Below, in pieces: positions 7,182 to 16,705 of a stretch of DNA of 25,366 nt (position 1 is its first letter; each line of letters starts with the position of its first letter). Origin of the DNA: an uncultured Clostridia bacterium. Lineage in GTDB: Bacteria; Bacillota; Clostridia; Christensenellales; Borkfalkiaceae. The stretch lies in contig CAKQKA010000011.1 in NCBI GenBank assembly GCA_934247855.1, forward strand, positions 1 to 25,366, in the 5' to 3' direction. The notes beneath the pieces were generated by a model. That model did not search any database. It worked only from the letters and a program-made list of their open reading frames with translations, and had not been told where the DNA came from. The translations under genes were made by a program, and so were the position numbers.

Positions 7182-7955
7182 ATGAGCACTAAATCCGAAA
7201 AAACCCGAAAAAAGTCAATAAAAAGGTTCTTCGGCGGAAAAAAAGTCGTTGATAAGAACGGCGTTTTGGTGTTCTATTGGCGAAGAGGCAGATTGTACGA
7301 CTTAAAAGGCGAAGAATATGCGCCATGTAAGCGCGTAAAAAAAGAAGAGATCTCGTCGTTCGGCATAGGTTATGTGACCGACGGAAAGTTTGTTTACTCG
7401 AAAGGAAAAATCGTCTGGAAAATCGAAAGTGACAATTTTCGTTGCATAGCTTTGATTTTACTCACACTCTTAACTATCGATATGTGCGCGCTTGCGGTTC
7501 TTGCAAGCGACTGCTCGATGGCTTCCGTCCCCGAATTTACGGTAATCGATACGGACGGAGAATGGGGCGCGTCGGGCACGATAAACATTTTCGGCTACGA
7601 TAAGTTAAAACCCGGCGATAAAGGCTCGTATGCTTTTATGATAAACAATCCGAGCCTTATAGATTTGAAGTGTAAAATATATTTTACCATAAAAAATGAA
7701 AACAACGCGGCTTTGCCGCCTATAGAATATTCCGTAATAACGCGTGGAAAAGCCTTAAAACAACAAGAGACGGAAAATGGTTTTTCTGTAGAAAGCGTGA
7801 TTGTAAAAAACAAGGATTCAAGGATACTTTACCTCGATTGGGAATGGGTTTTCGACGGTAATGACGAGCACGATACGCATGCCGGCATTGCGGGAAAAGA
7901 TTTTACCTTTACGATTAAAATAGTAGCCGAAGAAACGTCCGTCAAAAATAATTGA
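7182..7955 (+). CDS. Membrane protein with cytoplasmic N-terminal extension and camelysin/TasA-like extracellular domain
   Basis: A 257-residue protein. Residues 1-86 are basic and predicted cytoplasmic; residues about 87-108 (RCIALILLTLLTIDMCALAVLA) are a membrane segment; residues about 117-250 form a beta-rich domain with LKPGDKGSYAFMINNPSLIDLKCKIYFTI and LYLDWEWVFDGNDEHDTHAGIAG, the pattern seen in SipW-associated camelysin-like proteins. Unlike its neighbours it lacks a short basic leader and the YSKF-like motif after the membrane segment, so it may stay anchored as a base or assembly protein (inference). The N-terminal region (NGVLVFYWRRGRLYDLKGEEYAP) matches no domain I know. The start ATG follows GGAG by 7 nt; the stop is 16 nt before the signal peptidase gene. 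Confidence 0.72.
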   Translation: MSTKSEKTRKKSIKRFFGGKKVVDKNGVLVFYWRRGRLYDLKGEEYAPCKRVKKEEISSFGIGYVTDGKFVYSKGKIVWKIESDNFRCIALILLTLLTIDMCALAVLASDCSMASVPEFTVIDTDGEWGASGTINIFGYDKLKPGDKGSYAFMINNPSLIDLKCKIYFTIKNENNAALPPIEYSVITRGKALKQQETENGFSVESVIVKNKDSRILYLDWEWVFDGNDEHDTHAGIAGKDFTFTIKIVAEETSVKNN

Positions 7956-7971
7956 GCGGAGGTAATGACGA

Positions 7972-8868
7972 ATGGAAACGAATAAATCAAAAATAATATT
8001 CGTCGGAAGCATTTTTTCCGCTTTATGGAGACTGATATTAGGACTGATAACGGTTTTTCTTGTTTTTGTAGCCGTTGTGCTCGCATATGACAAATACGTC
8101 GAAAAAGCGCGCATACCGTCCTTTTTCGGTAAGTCCGCGCTGGTTATCGCAACGCCGTCGATGTCCGGTTCGATAGAGGCGGGCGACCTGATAATAATAA
8201 CAAAAAGTTACAAATACGAGCTTGACGATATAATTACTTACTTTCCTGCGGGCGAAGGCACTTCGGTAACGCACAGAATAGTAAGAATCGAGGGCGAAAA
8301 ATATTACACCAAAGGCGACGCCAACAACAGTGAAGATCCCGATCCCGTATTTATCACGCAGATCGCGGGTAAAATGACCGGCAGCATACCTAAGGTCGGT
8401 ATCATTATCGAATGGCTGAGCACATGGCAGGGCATTGCGTTTATTCTTGCCGTCGGCGCGGTAGTCGTCGCTATCGTTACTATTGCCGACGGATATGAGG
8501 ACGAAGAACCCGAAACCGAAAACGCCGCTGCCGAAAACGGTACCGCAAAAGCCCCCGAACAAGAACTTGCCGTCACGGCAATAGAACCCGAAACGGTGAG
8601 CGAAGTACAAGCCGAAGAAATAATCGAAGAGACTGAAGAACCCGCCGAAGAGACTGCCGAAGAGGCAGAGTGCGCTGAAGAAGCCGGAGAAGACGAGGAA
8701 ATCGACGAATCCGACGAAGCCGACGAAGCCGACGAATACAATTACTATGTGGGTAACGGCAAATGCGGCAACGGTATTCCTCGGATGAAAAAACGCAGAG
8801 AAAGGCGTTTAAAACAGCTGTTAAAGCAACGCGGCGACGTAAATATCGGTAACGGAGAAAAAAAGTGA
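7972..8868 (+). CDS. sipW: Signal peptidase I, SipW/ER type, with long acidic C-terminal tail
   Basis: A 298-residue membrane peptidase, predicted to cleave the dedicated signal peptides of the neighbouring fibre proteins. Membrane segments lie at about 17-39 and 153-172. The catalytic region reads ATPSMSGSIEAGDLI with Ser63 before Met, then VTHRIV with His101 where bacterial-type enzymes have Lys, then YTKGDANNSEDPDPV with Asp116. This is the Ser-His arrangement of SipW and the eukaryotic SPC18 family. After the second membrane segment comes an acidic, Glu/Asp/Ala-rich tail (about 175-256), then a basic end (MKKRRERRLKQLLKQR). The tail is absent from the short Bacillus SipW. GGAGG lies 9 nt before the ATG. 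The stop overlaps the next gene start by 4 nt. The symbol is by family resemblance. Confidence 0.9.
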   Translation: METNKSKIIFVGSIFSALWRLILGLITVFLVFVAVVLAYDKYVEKARIPSFFGKSALVIATPSMSGSIEAGDLIIITKSYKYELDDIITYFPAGEGTSVTHRIVRIEGEKYYTKGDANNSEDPDPVFITQIAGKMTGSIPKVGIIIEWLSTWQGIAFILAVGAVVVAIVTIADGYEDEEPETENAAAENGTAKAPEQELAVTAIEPETVSEVQAEEIIEETEEPAEETAEEAECAEEAGEDEEIDESDEADEADEYNYYVGNGKCGNGIPRMKKRRERRLKQLLKQRGDVNIGNGEKK

Positions 8869-9599
8869 AAAGAAAAAGAGTGAGAATAATTATCGCCTTG
8901 CTTGTTTCGGTAATGTCGGTTATCTTTCTCGGTGCGACTGTCACGTACTCAAAATTTTACAGCGATTTCGAAAAGGGCGCGAACGACATAAAAATTGCCG
9001 ACGCCGTAGCCGTTATAAACGTTAATTCGATTTACCGGACGGATGTTTTAAACAACAGAGTGCCGATTGAATTCGATAAAAGGGCAACGAGCGTAACGCT
9101 TAACGATATCGAGCCTGAAGACGAGATAGAATACTATTTCACCATAACCGGCGTTGACGGAAAGCGAAGCAACGAGGTAACGATGAACGTAACGCTGTCG
9201 ATTACCGTTCGGCTTGAAACGATTGCAAGCGACGGCAGCGGAAAGCAAACAAATTATTTCGGAGGGTGGACGACTTACACGGATCAGGACGGAATAAAAG
9301 ACGGCGCATATCTTAAAATATACCACGGTTCGGAAACCGACAGCGCGCGTGATATTCTTCCGTCTATGGATCACAACAACGAGATAGATTTTACGGGTAA
9401 CAGACTTTCGATTATAGAAACAACTCAATCGATAGTCAACAAAACGGGCTTCGTAATGGCTGCGGACGACGACAAAAAGGAATATCCTTATCATCTGGTG
9501 TTCACATTGCCGCGTCAGAGTACGGGAGCGGAAAACTATGCCGGCGCAAGAGTGTATTTCGATATACAGGTAGTTGCCGAGCAGAGCAAACAAGTATAA
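8865..9599 (+). CDS. SipW-dependent-type secreted protein, putative minor fibre subunit
   Basis: A 244-residue protein with a basic start (MKRKRVRIII), a membrane segment (about 7-27) and then TYSKFYSDFEKGANDIKIADAVAVINV, matching the SipW-substrate pattern of the operon. The mature part is beta-rich, with IEPEDEIEYYFTITGVDGKRSNEVTMNVTLSITVRLET resembling camelysin-like domains. It begins with GTG 8865, inside the GTGA overlap with the signal peptidase stop; CGGAGA lies about 7 nt upstream. Overlap with sipW suggests co-translation. Its position next to the peptidase and its lower similarity to TasA fit a minor, cap or anchor subunit, which is inference. Confidence 0.7.
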   Translation: MKRKRVRIIIALLVSVMSVIFLGATVTYSKFYSDFEKGANDIKIADAVAVINVNSIYRTDVLNNRVPIEFDKRATSVTLNDIEPEDEIEYYFTITGVDGKRSNEVTMNVTLSITVRLETIASDGSGKQTNYFGGWTTYTDQDGIKDGAYLKIYHGSETDSARDILPSMDHNNEIDFTGNRLSIIETTQSIVNKTGFVMAADDDKKEYPYHLVFTLPRQSTGAENYAGARVYFDIQVVAEQSKQV

Positions 9600-9635
9600 A
9601 AAGGCAAAATAATCGCGAAGGAGGAGGTGACAAAA

Positions 9636-10640
9636 ATGCGCAAGAACAGGCGAGCCGAAAGGACAAGATGCGGCATAACCGTATTGGTTGCGGTATTGTG
9701 CATTTTAGTCACTTTCGCAAGTGTTTCGATATCTAAGTTCGTTCTTACCGACAAAAAAGAACTTGTCGGTGTGTATACGGACTTTATTTTATCTCATGAC
9801 GGAAACGGGCAGACCGCCGTTATTCAGACCGATAACGAAGGCAATACTTCGGGGTATATATCCACGACGGTTTCCAACTTTACCGAAGAAAAAGTGTCCA
9901 GGCGCGACGTTAAGTTTTCAATGCGTGCGCCTACGGATGCGGAAACAGAGGCGGGTTTCGTATCAGACGCATGGGGCGTCCGTCACGATTTACACAGGAC
10001 GAGCAAGCATTACGATGTAAGCATTGTTGACGAAAACGACAACGAGTTTAACGCGACCGGGCAATATGCCGTTCTTGCAGCCGATGTGAGAAACAGCTGC
10101 AATTTATTGCTGAAAATAAAGCGGAAAGCAAATGCCGAAGTTTCTATGCCCGACGAAGGCACCGAGCAATTGTCCATTATTCTGGAAACTAATCTGCCTT
10201 ACAGAGATTTACAGGTGTTTACCGTCAACACGACCATGGCAAGATTGTCTGTGGGCGTGTTTTCCGACGTGTATAACGGTTTTATGCGTGAAACGGTGAA
10301 TTTAAAATCGGCAACGCAGTTCGTGCGCGACTCAAATTTTGACTCGGAGGTATCATACCTTGCAGAAGTAGAGTTTGTTTTAAGCGGCTTCGTAACTTTC
10401 GATTACGTTCGTTTTGAAGAAATGTACGGTCAAACGCCTCAATACGACGAGACGGTTAATAAATATACGCTTAATATTCAGGCGGGCGCAGACGTTAATC
10501 TGTATTTTTACGTCACGGGCAAGTGCGAGGTGAAAGTTTCGGCAACGATTTACGACGGCAAGACTCCCGCCGGAAGTGAAAAAGTTTCGGGCGTAGGGAA
10601 CGATAACATAGTTTTTTCAAACTCGGGGAGGACAATATAA
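9636..10640 (+). CDS. SipW-dependent-type secreted protein of unknown function
   Basis: A 334-residue protein with a basic leader (MRKNRRAERTR), a membrane segment at about 12-33, then SVSISKFVLTDKKELVGVYTDFILS, the same Ser-Lys-Phe pattern as its neighbours. The mature region is beta-rich and lacks any catalytic motif I recognise. ATG 9636 is preferred because AGGAGGAGG (9619-9627) lies 8 nt upstream; a GTG at 9627 would lie on that site. The stop TAA shares its last base with the ATG of the giant gene (TAATG), so the two are translationally coupled. It may be a partner or anchor of the giant protein (inference). Confidence 0.65.
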   Translation: MRKNRRAERTRCGITVLVAVLCILVTFASVSISKFVLTDKKELVGVYTDFILSHDGNGQTAVIQTDNEGNTSGYISTTVSNFTEEKVSRRDVKFSMRAPTDAETEAGFVSDAWGVRHDLHRTSKHYDVSIVDENDNEFNATGQYAVLAADVRNSCNLLLKIKRKANAEVSMPDEGTEQLSIILETNLPYRDLQVFTVNTTMARLSVGVFSDVYNGFMRETVNLKSATQFVRDSNFDSEVSYLAEVEFVLSGFVTFDYVRFEEMYGQTPQYDETVNKYTLNIQAGADVNLYFYVTGKCEVKVSATIYDGKTPAGSEKVSGVGNDNIVFSNSGRTI

Positions 10641-13600
10641 TGCGAAAATCACAACTGAAAAGGTTAATAATAGCAACGCTTATAGTGGCGATTTTCTGTA
10701 CGTCTATCATTGCGATTCTTATTGCGACTAAAAAGACGTATTCCGCCTTTAGCAATGTTTACGTCCCGGGTGGCAACAATGTTGCCGTATACGTAAGCGG
10801 TAACGATGTTATAAAGGCAAGCGACGGCAATTACACCGCGCCTCCGGGCAAAACGATTACGGTTACGGTCGTAAACGAAAAGAAACTTTTTAAGAGCATG
10901 ACGATAAACGGAACGACGTTCAATACGCCCGTTCAAACGATCACGGTGCCCGACGACGGCGATTTGGTTATCACGGTCGATACAATAGAACCGTACGCCG
11001 AAGATAAGGGTAAATATTTCGGCAATCCTTATATTTTAAACAAAGAAGCAGACGTACTTGCCGTGGCAAGAATCCTTGCAGGTACGGCAACCATATCCGA
11101 TTATAAGCAGATCGGCGCACCCGATTGGGATGCCGATGCGATTCGTTACGGTTATTTCCGTCTTGGTACTAACTTGTTTATAAACAGCAGCGAATTTTTC
11201 GGTTTGGGCTTTCGCGGGGAAGCGGGGCGTCCGTTCGGCGGTTGTTTCGATTTCGACGACTATACGGTTACTATCAATATTGTAAGAACGGCTTATACGT
11301 CTTCGGAATTCTCATACGACGGTTCGATTAACATTGCCGATTACGGCTTTTTCTCTTATATATACGGTGACGGAACGAATCCATGTCTCATAAAAAATGC
11401 CAAAATGCAAGGTTTTATCGGCATTAATATGACAAATTCTGATTCAGAATCCGGGCATAAAGAACGCATCTGCATCGGCGGACTCGCGGCTACGCTCGGT
11501 AAAAACGTAATTCTTGACGGAATCGAATCAAGCGTATCCGTCGGCGCTCAGACGCGCATGGCAGAACTGTATCTCGGCGGTATTTTCGGAATATGTTCCT
11601 CGTCGGTGGATTCCTGGTGCGACGTCAGATACGACGGTTCGTTCAACGATATTTCGGGCGTTACGCACGGCGAAAAAGCTAACGTCATCGTCGGGACTTT
11701 TGCCGGTGCTATACATAACGCGAGCATAGACGGAGTTACGATCGATGCCGAAAGATCTATGGTTCTTGCAAACTCGCTCGGCGAAATATCGGGATCCGCG
11801 ATAGCGGGCGGATTCGTCGGAGTTATCGAACTCGGTTCGTCGGTCACTCATAATTTATCAGCTCCTCGTCCGATTGTAATAAAGAATATAGAAATATTTG
11901 CCGAGCGTGATTTTTCGGTCAGCTCGGTTATAAATAACAGCGGTTCGACAAAAAAAGGCAGTATCGATCCCGATAATCTCGACACCGATTCCGCAGGCGC
12001 AGTGGCGGGCGGTGTCGTAGGCACCGTAAACAGAAGGAACGATGGCACAACCGTACTCGGCGACGACATGACGATTTCTTTTTCGGCGATAAATTTTAAG
12101 CGTACAAGTTCGGAAGGGGGCGGAAGCGGCGACGACGGTACACAAGGCAGACTTCTGATACACGCAAGCACACAGGACGGTAATTCTTCGGGCGCGGTTT
12201 ATGCAGGCGGCGCCGTGGGCTATGTATACGATTACGGCGGAAACCATGTGAAAATTGTTATTCCCGATGACGCAGCCGTAAACTATTATTTTAATTGTCC
12301 GGTCGATATTACTGCCGTTCAGAACGGAGTCGGTCCTGCGTATGCGGGAGGCGTGTTCGGCTATAACGCACTACGTTCCGATTACGGAAACGGAAAAACA
12401 CTCAGATTCGGCATTGTCGCACCGCAGTACGATTTCACCGTAACGGCTTGCCAGTCGGCTACATCGAAAAGGGCGGATAACGTCTATTACAACGTATGCG
12501 CGGGCGGATATACTTCGAGATTCAACGTCGGTTATAGTATGAGCGACGTGGTTTTCCATCTCGGCAACGGCAGAATAACGGCGTACAGAGAAGTAGGCTC
12601 TACCGCTATAGGAAATATCGACGCAGGCGGTCTTGCGGGCAGACTGATCGGTTACGGTGATGAAAAAATAACCATCAACGGCTACGATCGCGCAGGTTCG
12701 CAAAGCGGTTCGGTCAATAATCTTACGATTTATTATTCGGATAACGCAAGAATAGAAGCATCTTGTTATTCATACGATTCTTTAAACAGTAACAGAAATT
12801 CATCGCAAAATCCGCTCGGTAACAACGTTTGTTCGGGCGGTGCGTTCGGATACATTCTCGGCTATTCTTCTATAAGCAACGTATCGGTGGAATATGTTGA
12901 AAACACCTATAATTCGGGAAAACCGACCGAATTATTTATTTGCGGAACGCAAAACGGCGCAAATTTGTTCAGAGAGGACGCCGATCTTAAAACCGAAGGC
13001 TGTATCGGCGGAATGTTCGGACTCGTTATCGATACGAAGATAACTAATATTTCCTTATCGTGTAATCCGACAGAGAATTCTGTAGTGTATTTCAGTTCGT
13101 CCAACTCGCCGAACACGGCAAGCGTGGGCGGTCTTATCGGAATGTTCAACAGAAGAAAGAGGTCTTTCAATCAAACTACCGGTATATATATGCTCGACGG
13201 TGCATCCGTCAAAAACGTCCATGTCGCGGGCAAGGCTTATTGCGATAAAAACAATGCGCAAGACACTTACGATCTTTACGTCGGCGGCGCGATAGGCGTT
13301 ATGGGTAACCCCAACGGCGGTTTGTTTTCGGTAAACAACATCAGGGTTTCCGATTGCGTAATCGACGCTATAGGCGAAAAAACGATGCTTCCGTATGCCG
13401 GCGGCGTGGTTGCGGGTATGTGGTGGAGCAGTTCGACTAATTTATCGAACGCCATAGTTACACGTTCTTCTATAACTGCGTCGAGCATTGCCCCGTTTGC
13501 TTATGCGGGCGGCATTGCGGGACTTATTCAAAGATCTTCGCTGAGTTATTGTTTAACTCAGGATACCGAAGTGAAAGCCGTTTCGGAACAGGCATCCGCT

Positions 13601-16600
13601 TATGCGGGAGGTATTGCCGCAAGAACGAAAATAGGCGGTGACGGCATCAGATACTCTTATTCCAACGCTTCGCTTAAAGCGCAGGGTAAAGACGCGAATT
13701 CGTCGCATAAGTACGGCATAATCGCTTTAATCGTCAATTCAAACAACATCGCTTCGTCGGCTCAGAGCGAGGAAAAGAACTTTTTTGTCTATGAAATGGC
13801 AGGAACGACTGCGGGTTATCCCGGCGATAACGGTTCGGGCGCATTATATCTTGCCTCCGGGTACGAAAACAAGCTTTCCGTTTCAGCGGGCGGTTATGCA
13901 ACCGTTTTTCCCGTTATAACTTCAGGTCAGAATGGAAAAACGATGTCGGTTGTTTCGTATGACGAAACCATAGCGAGGATGAACGGTCTTTCGGTCAACG
14001 GCGTAAGCAGAGGCATTACCTACGTCGGCGCATATTGCAAAATCGCCGGCGAAGATTATTTCTTGTGCTCCTATCCGGTAACGGTAGACGGCGCGACCGA
14101 AAACAGCAGCGGACTGAATCTGGTTACGGATGACGGCGAAAACGTTGCAGGTATGGCGACCGACGCATACGTCGAATATACGTCCGGGAGCGGAACTTCG
14201 TCAATCAATTATATTTATTTCCGTCGTAATATCGGCAATCCCGATACGGTGAAAAAAGTTAACGTAGTACCCGTTAATGCGGAATATCTGCCGTCTACGA
14301 TCAGGTTTTACGATATATCTCTGGATAATCACGAATATTTTACCGAAAGCACTACCGATGCCGAAAAGAGAGCGCGAATAGCAAGTATTATCGCCGCAAA
14401 GGGCGCAACGTGCGATATTTCCGCTTTTAACGGCAGGGCAAACATAGGCTTTAACTATGCGGACGGAGTAACGGCGGGCGGCGCGAAAAAATCGCTTTAC
14501 CTGTATTGCAACGATAATGTAAGGGAGCCTACCGTTCTTCTGATGGAATGCGTTTACGGGTATTATACTTACGGAGTCATAGTCGAATTTATCCCGAATA
14601 AACTTGTCGGTGTAGAGATTGCGCCCGAAAGCGGTACGTCGCCGCTCGGTTCATATGTTGTCAGCGAACAGAATCCGAATACGGGAGTGGTATCCGACGT
14701 TACGCATTATATCTATAACGTGGGTGAAACGATTCGATTCGGCGCGACTTTAACGTACACATATCCCGCACCGCGTTCGTATGTCGTTGAAACCATTTAC
14801 AGCGGTTCCGGCATAACCGAAAACGGCGTTCTGGTTGTAAACAATAAAGGCTCATATAATGTTTTTTGCAGGGATTTAAAGAACAATGTAAATACGTTTG
14901 TCGTAATCGAAGCTAAAGAGGAAATATCGGTTTCGTTTTCCTTCTCGGGCGCAGAAATTTCCTTTGAAAGAAAAATGGTCGAGGATTGTCGGTATGTTTT
15001 CACTGTTTCGCCGCAGTCCGGGTACGGTCTTAATCCCGTTATATCCGTTACGGTCAACGGTGTAACCGCAGAGGCTGAATTTGCGGAAAATTCTATTAGC
15101 GTCAGATTCGGTTCGCAAACGTTTGTTTTTGCGCTTGCCAAATCGGAGACAGAGTATTCGTATGCGGTTACCGTGGGCGAAGATTTCGTAAACTATGCAC
15201 ATGCAAACGGTAATTCGGTCGGATTCGACGTAAAATACAACAAAACGTATTCGCTTGTTTTTATATCGAATTTCAACGGTAACGAGTTTTTGTCAACCAC
15301 AGTTGCGGCAGGCGAAAAGTTTTTGACTGTTTCGCCCGATGGTTTTGAAGATTGGGTAAATACAGTCATAAATTCGAGATACGGTTACGATTTCAGAGGT
15401 TTTTACACGCTTAGCGGCGCGGGCGACGTTTCGGCATACGGCAAATCGTTTGAGGACATGCAAAAAGACGGCGTTTCCATAGTCAGCGGAACAATGCGTT
15501 TTTATGCGCGCTGGACTTATAATATTACAGTCGAAGCACCCGCCGGCATAAACGTATCGTCTACCTTACCCGTGTCAATGCTGCACGACGGAGTTATCAT
15601 TCCGCTTGACACAAACAACGGTTTCGGGTTTGTTATTCAAAAGGGTGACGATTGGATAGGAAAACCTGCCTATAAAGCGTTTATCCGTACAAAAGCGGGT
15701 GCGTTTACAGAGATTACGCAGCTGTTTACGGCTGCTAACGTACAAAACGGTTATTATATTCCGTCCGAACATCTGGAAAACCTCGGCAGCGGATATATTT
15801 ACGTCAAAGTGTTTTCGGACAGCCTTGAATTCGCAGTCGGCGACGATCCGAGATATGACGGCAACGCGCTGTACACCGACGGTATTTTTACCGTAACCTA
15901 TAACGCAAACTACGGCGAATACGATACCCCTGGTAATTTTTCTTTCGATTTCGCGTCGTCGGGCTTGCCTGAAGGTACGTCCGTAAGACTTTTCTATCAG
16001 AGAAACGGCTTTGCGGTATGGTCGGGGATGTATAAGGTCGAATCGAATGTAACCCTTATTTCACTTTCCGATTTTGTTTCGCTTAAAAACGGTTCTGCGC
16101 TTACGGCGGACGTAAGGCAGGGTGCAAAATCCGAAAAATTCATATTGGTCGTTACGCTTCCGAATAACACTAACAAGTTTGGCATAACTGCCGCAATAAA
16201 TACGAGCGTCGGTACAGAGCGTTTCGATTATAAAAAGAATTTATTCGATTTCGGCGAATATTCGGCTACCGTTTCCGATTCTCCCGATACTTCCGGCAGC
16301 ATTGCCGAGCAGCAATTCGTACTTTATCCCGCGGTCGTCAGATCATTGGTCGTTACGGGCAATACGGTCGAGTTTGTCGAGGAAGGCGCGCTTAACGATG
16401 AAGTTGCCGATCATAGACATAACGGGATAAGATACATGTGGAAAATAGAAAAGACGGGTGGCGGTTACATAGGCGCGGATACCTTCGAGGGCTTAGGCAA
16501 CGAGGTGGTCCGCACGACCGATGCGATATATTATACCGCAAACGTCGGCAAAATAACGATTGTCGGCAATTTGCAGGGATATTCGTTTTCTCTTATCGAA

Positions 16601-16660
16601 GCAAGAAATATTCGTCAACCGTCAGCGTCGGCCGTTTTGTATACGCATGATTTTGGTTGA
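10640..16660 (+). CDS. Giant secreted surface protein with GLUG-like repeats and InlB/Flg_new-like repeat
   Basis: A 2006-residue exported protein. Residues 1-8 are basic, about 9-30 form a membrane segment, and KKTYSAFSNVYVPGG follows, matching the SipW-substrate motif of the operon. From about 275 to 1000 a short Gly-Gly motif ([ACIV]GG[LIVAF]xG, e.g. AGGVFGY, AGGLAGR, GGMFGLV, AGGIAGL) recurs about thirteen times, like GLUG-type beta-solenoid proteins. Near 1540-1625, FNGNEFLSTTV through RGFYTLSG to TMRFYARWTYNITVEAP resembles InlB-B/Listeria-Bacteroides repeats. No LPXTG motif, cell-wall-binding repeat or C-terminal membrane anchor is seen. GGGGAGG lies 8 nt before the ATG. It ends the fibre operon. 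A role as adhesin or fibre-tip protein is inferred. Confidence 0.78.
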   Translation: MRKSQLKRLIIATLIVAIFCTSIIAILIATKKTYSAFSNVYVPGGNNVAVYVSGNDVIKASDGNYTAPPGKTITVTVVNEKKLFKSMTINGTTFNTPVQTITVPDDGDLVITVDTIEPYAEDKGKYFGNPYILNKEADVLAVARILAGTATISDYKQIGAPDWDADAIRYGYFRLGTNLFINSSEFFGLGFRGEAGRPFGGCFDFDDYTVTINIVRTAYTSSEFSYDGSINIADYGFFSYIYGDGTNPCLIKNAKMQGFIGINMTNSDSESGHKERICIGGLAATLGKNVILDGIESSVSVGAQTRMAELYLGGIFGICSSSVDSWCDVRYDGSFNDISGVTHGEKANVIVGTFAGAIHNASIDGVTIDAERSMVLANSLGEISGSAIAGGFVGVIELGSSVTHNLSAPRPIVIKNIEIFAERDFSVSSVINNSGSTKKGSIDPDNLDTDSAGAVAGGVVGTVNRRNDGTTVLGDDMTISFSAINFKRTSSEGGGSGDDGTQGRLLIHASTQDGNSSGAVYAGGAVGYVYDYGGNHVKIVIPDDAAVNYYFNCPVDITAVQNGVGPAYAGGVFGYNALRSDYGNGKTLRFGIVAPQYDFTVTACQSATSKRADNVYYNVCAGGYTSRFNVGYSMSDVVFHLGNGRITAYREVGSTAIGNIDAGGLAGRLIGYGDEKITINGYDRAGSQSGSVNNLTIYYSDNARIEASCYSYDSLNSNRNSSQNPLGNNVCSGGAFGYILGYSSISNVSVEYVENTYNSGKPTELFICGTQNGANLFREDADLKTEGCIGGMFGLVIDTKITNISLSCNPTENSVVYFSSSNSPNTASVGGLIGMFNRRKRSFNQTTGIYMLDGASVKNVHVAGKAYCDKNNAQDTYDLYVGGAIGVMGNPNGGLFSVNNIRVSDCVIDAIGEKTMLPYAGGVVAGMWWSSSTNLSNAIVTRSSITASSIAPFAYAGGIAGLIQRSSLSYCLTQDTEVKAVSEQASAYAGGIAARTKIGGDGIRYSYSNASLKAQGKDANSSHKYGIIALIVNSNNIASSAQSEEKNFFVYEMAGTTAGYPGDNGSGALYLASGYENKLSVSAGGYATVFPVITSGQNGKTMSVVSYDETIARMNGLSVNGVSRGITYVGAYCKIAGEDYFLCSYPVTVDGATENSSGLNLVTDDGENVAGMATDAYVEYTSGSGTSSINYIYFRRNIGNPDTVKKVNVVPVNAEYLPSTIRFYDISLDNHEYFTESTTDAEKRARIASIIAAKGATCDISAFNGRANIGFNYADGVTAGGAKKSLYLYCNDNVREPTVLLMECVYGYYTYGVIVEFIPNKLVGVEIAPESGTSPLGSYVVSEQNPNTGVVSDVTHYIYNVGETIRFGATLTYTYPAPRSYVVETIYSGSGITENGVLVVNNKGSYNVFCRDLKNNVNTFVVIEAKEEISVSFSFSGAEISFERKMVEDCRYVFTVSPQSGYGLNPVISVTVNGVTAEAEFAENSISVRFGSQTFVFALAKSETEYSYAVTVGEDFVNYAHANGNSVGFDVKYNKTYSLVFISNFNGNEFLSTTVAAGEKFLTVSPDGFEDWVNTVINSRYGYDFRGFYTLSGAGDVSAYGKSFEDMQKDGVSIVSGTMRFYARWTYNITVEAPAGINVSSTLPVSMLHDGVIIPLDTNNGFGFVIQKGDDWIGKPAYKAFIRTKAGAFTEITQLFTAANVQNGYYIPSEHLENLGSGYIYVKVFSDSLEFAVGDDPRYDGNALYTDGIFTVTYNANYGEYDTPGNFSFDFASSGLPEGTSVRLFYQRNGFAVWSGMYKVESNVTLISLSDFVSLKNGSALTADVRQGAKSEKFILVVTLPNNTNKFGITAAINTSVGTERFDYKKNLFDFGEYSATVSDSPDTSGSIAEQQFVLYPAVVRSLVVTGNTVEFVEEGALNDEVADHRHNGIRYMWKIEKTGGGYIGADTFEGLGNEVVRTTDAIYYTANVGKITIVGNLQGYSFSLIEARNIRQPSASAVLYTHDFG

Positions 16661-16705
16661 ACAAGATATTTTCTGTCTTTAAATGATTGCGTTAAGTTAA
16701 AAAAC

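Noticed and set aside
8304..8741. Serine-rich open frame on the - strand
   Set aside because: It is the antisense of the Glu/Ala-rich tail of the signal peptidase; the low-complexity composition keeps the frame open. It has no ribosome binding site.
11470..13640. CRISPR-like or tandem DNA repeat suggested by recurring GCGGGCGG words
   Set aside because: The words encode the Gly-Gly motif of the surface protein, vary in sequence and are irregularly spaced.
10640..16660. Cell-wall anchor (LPXTG, SLH or choline-binding repeats) in the giant protein
   Set aside because: The C-terminus was read for a sorting motif, hydrophobic segment and basic tail; none is present.
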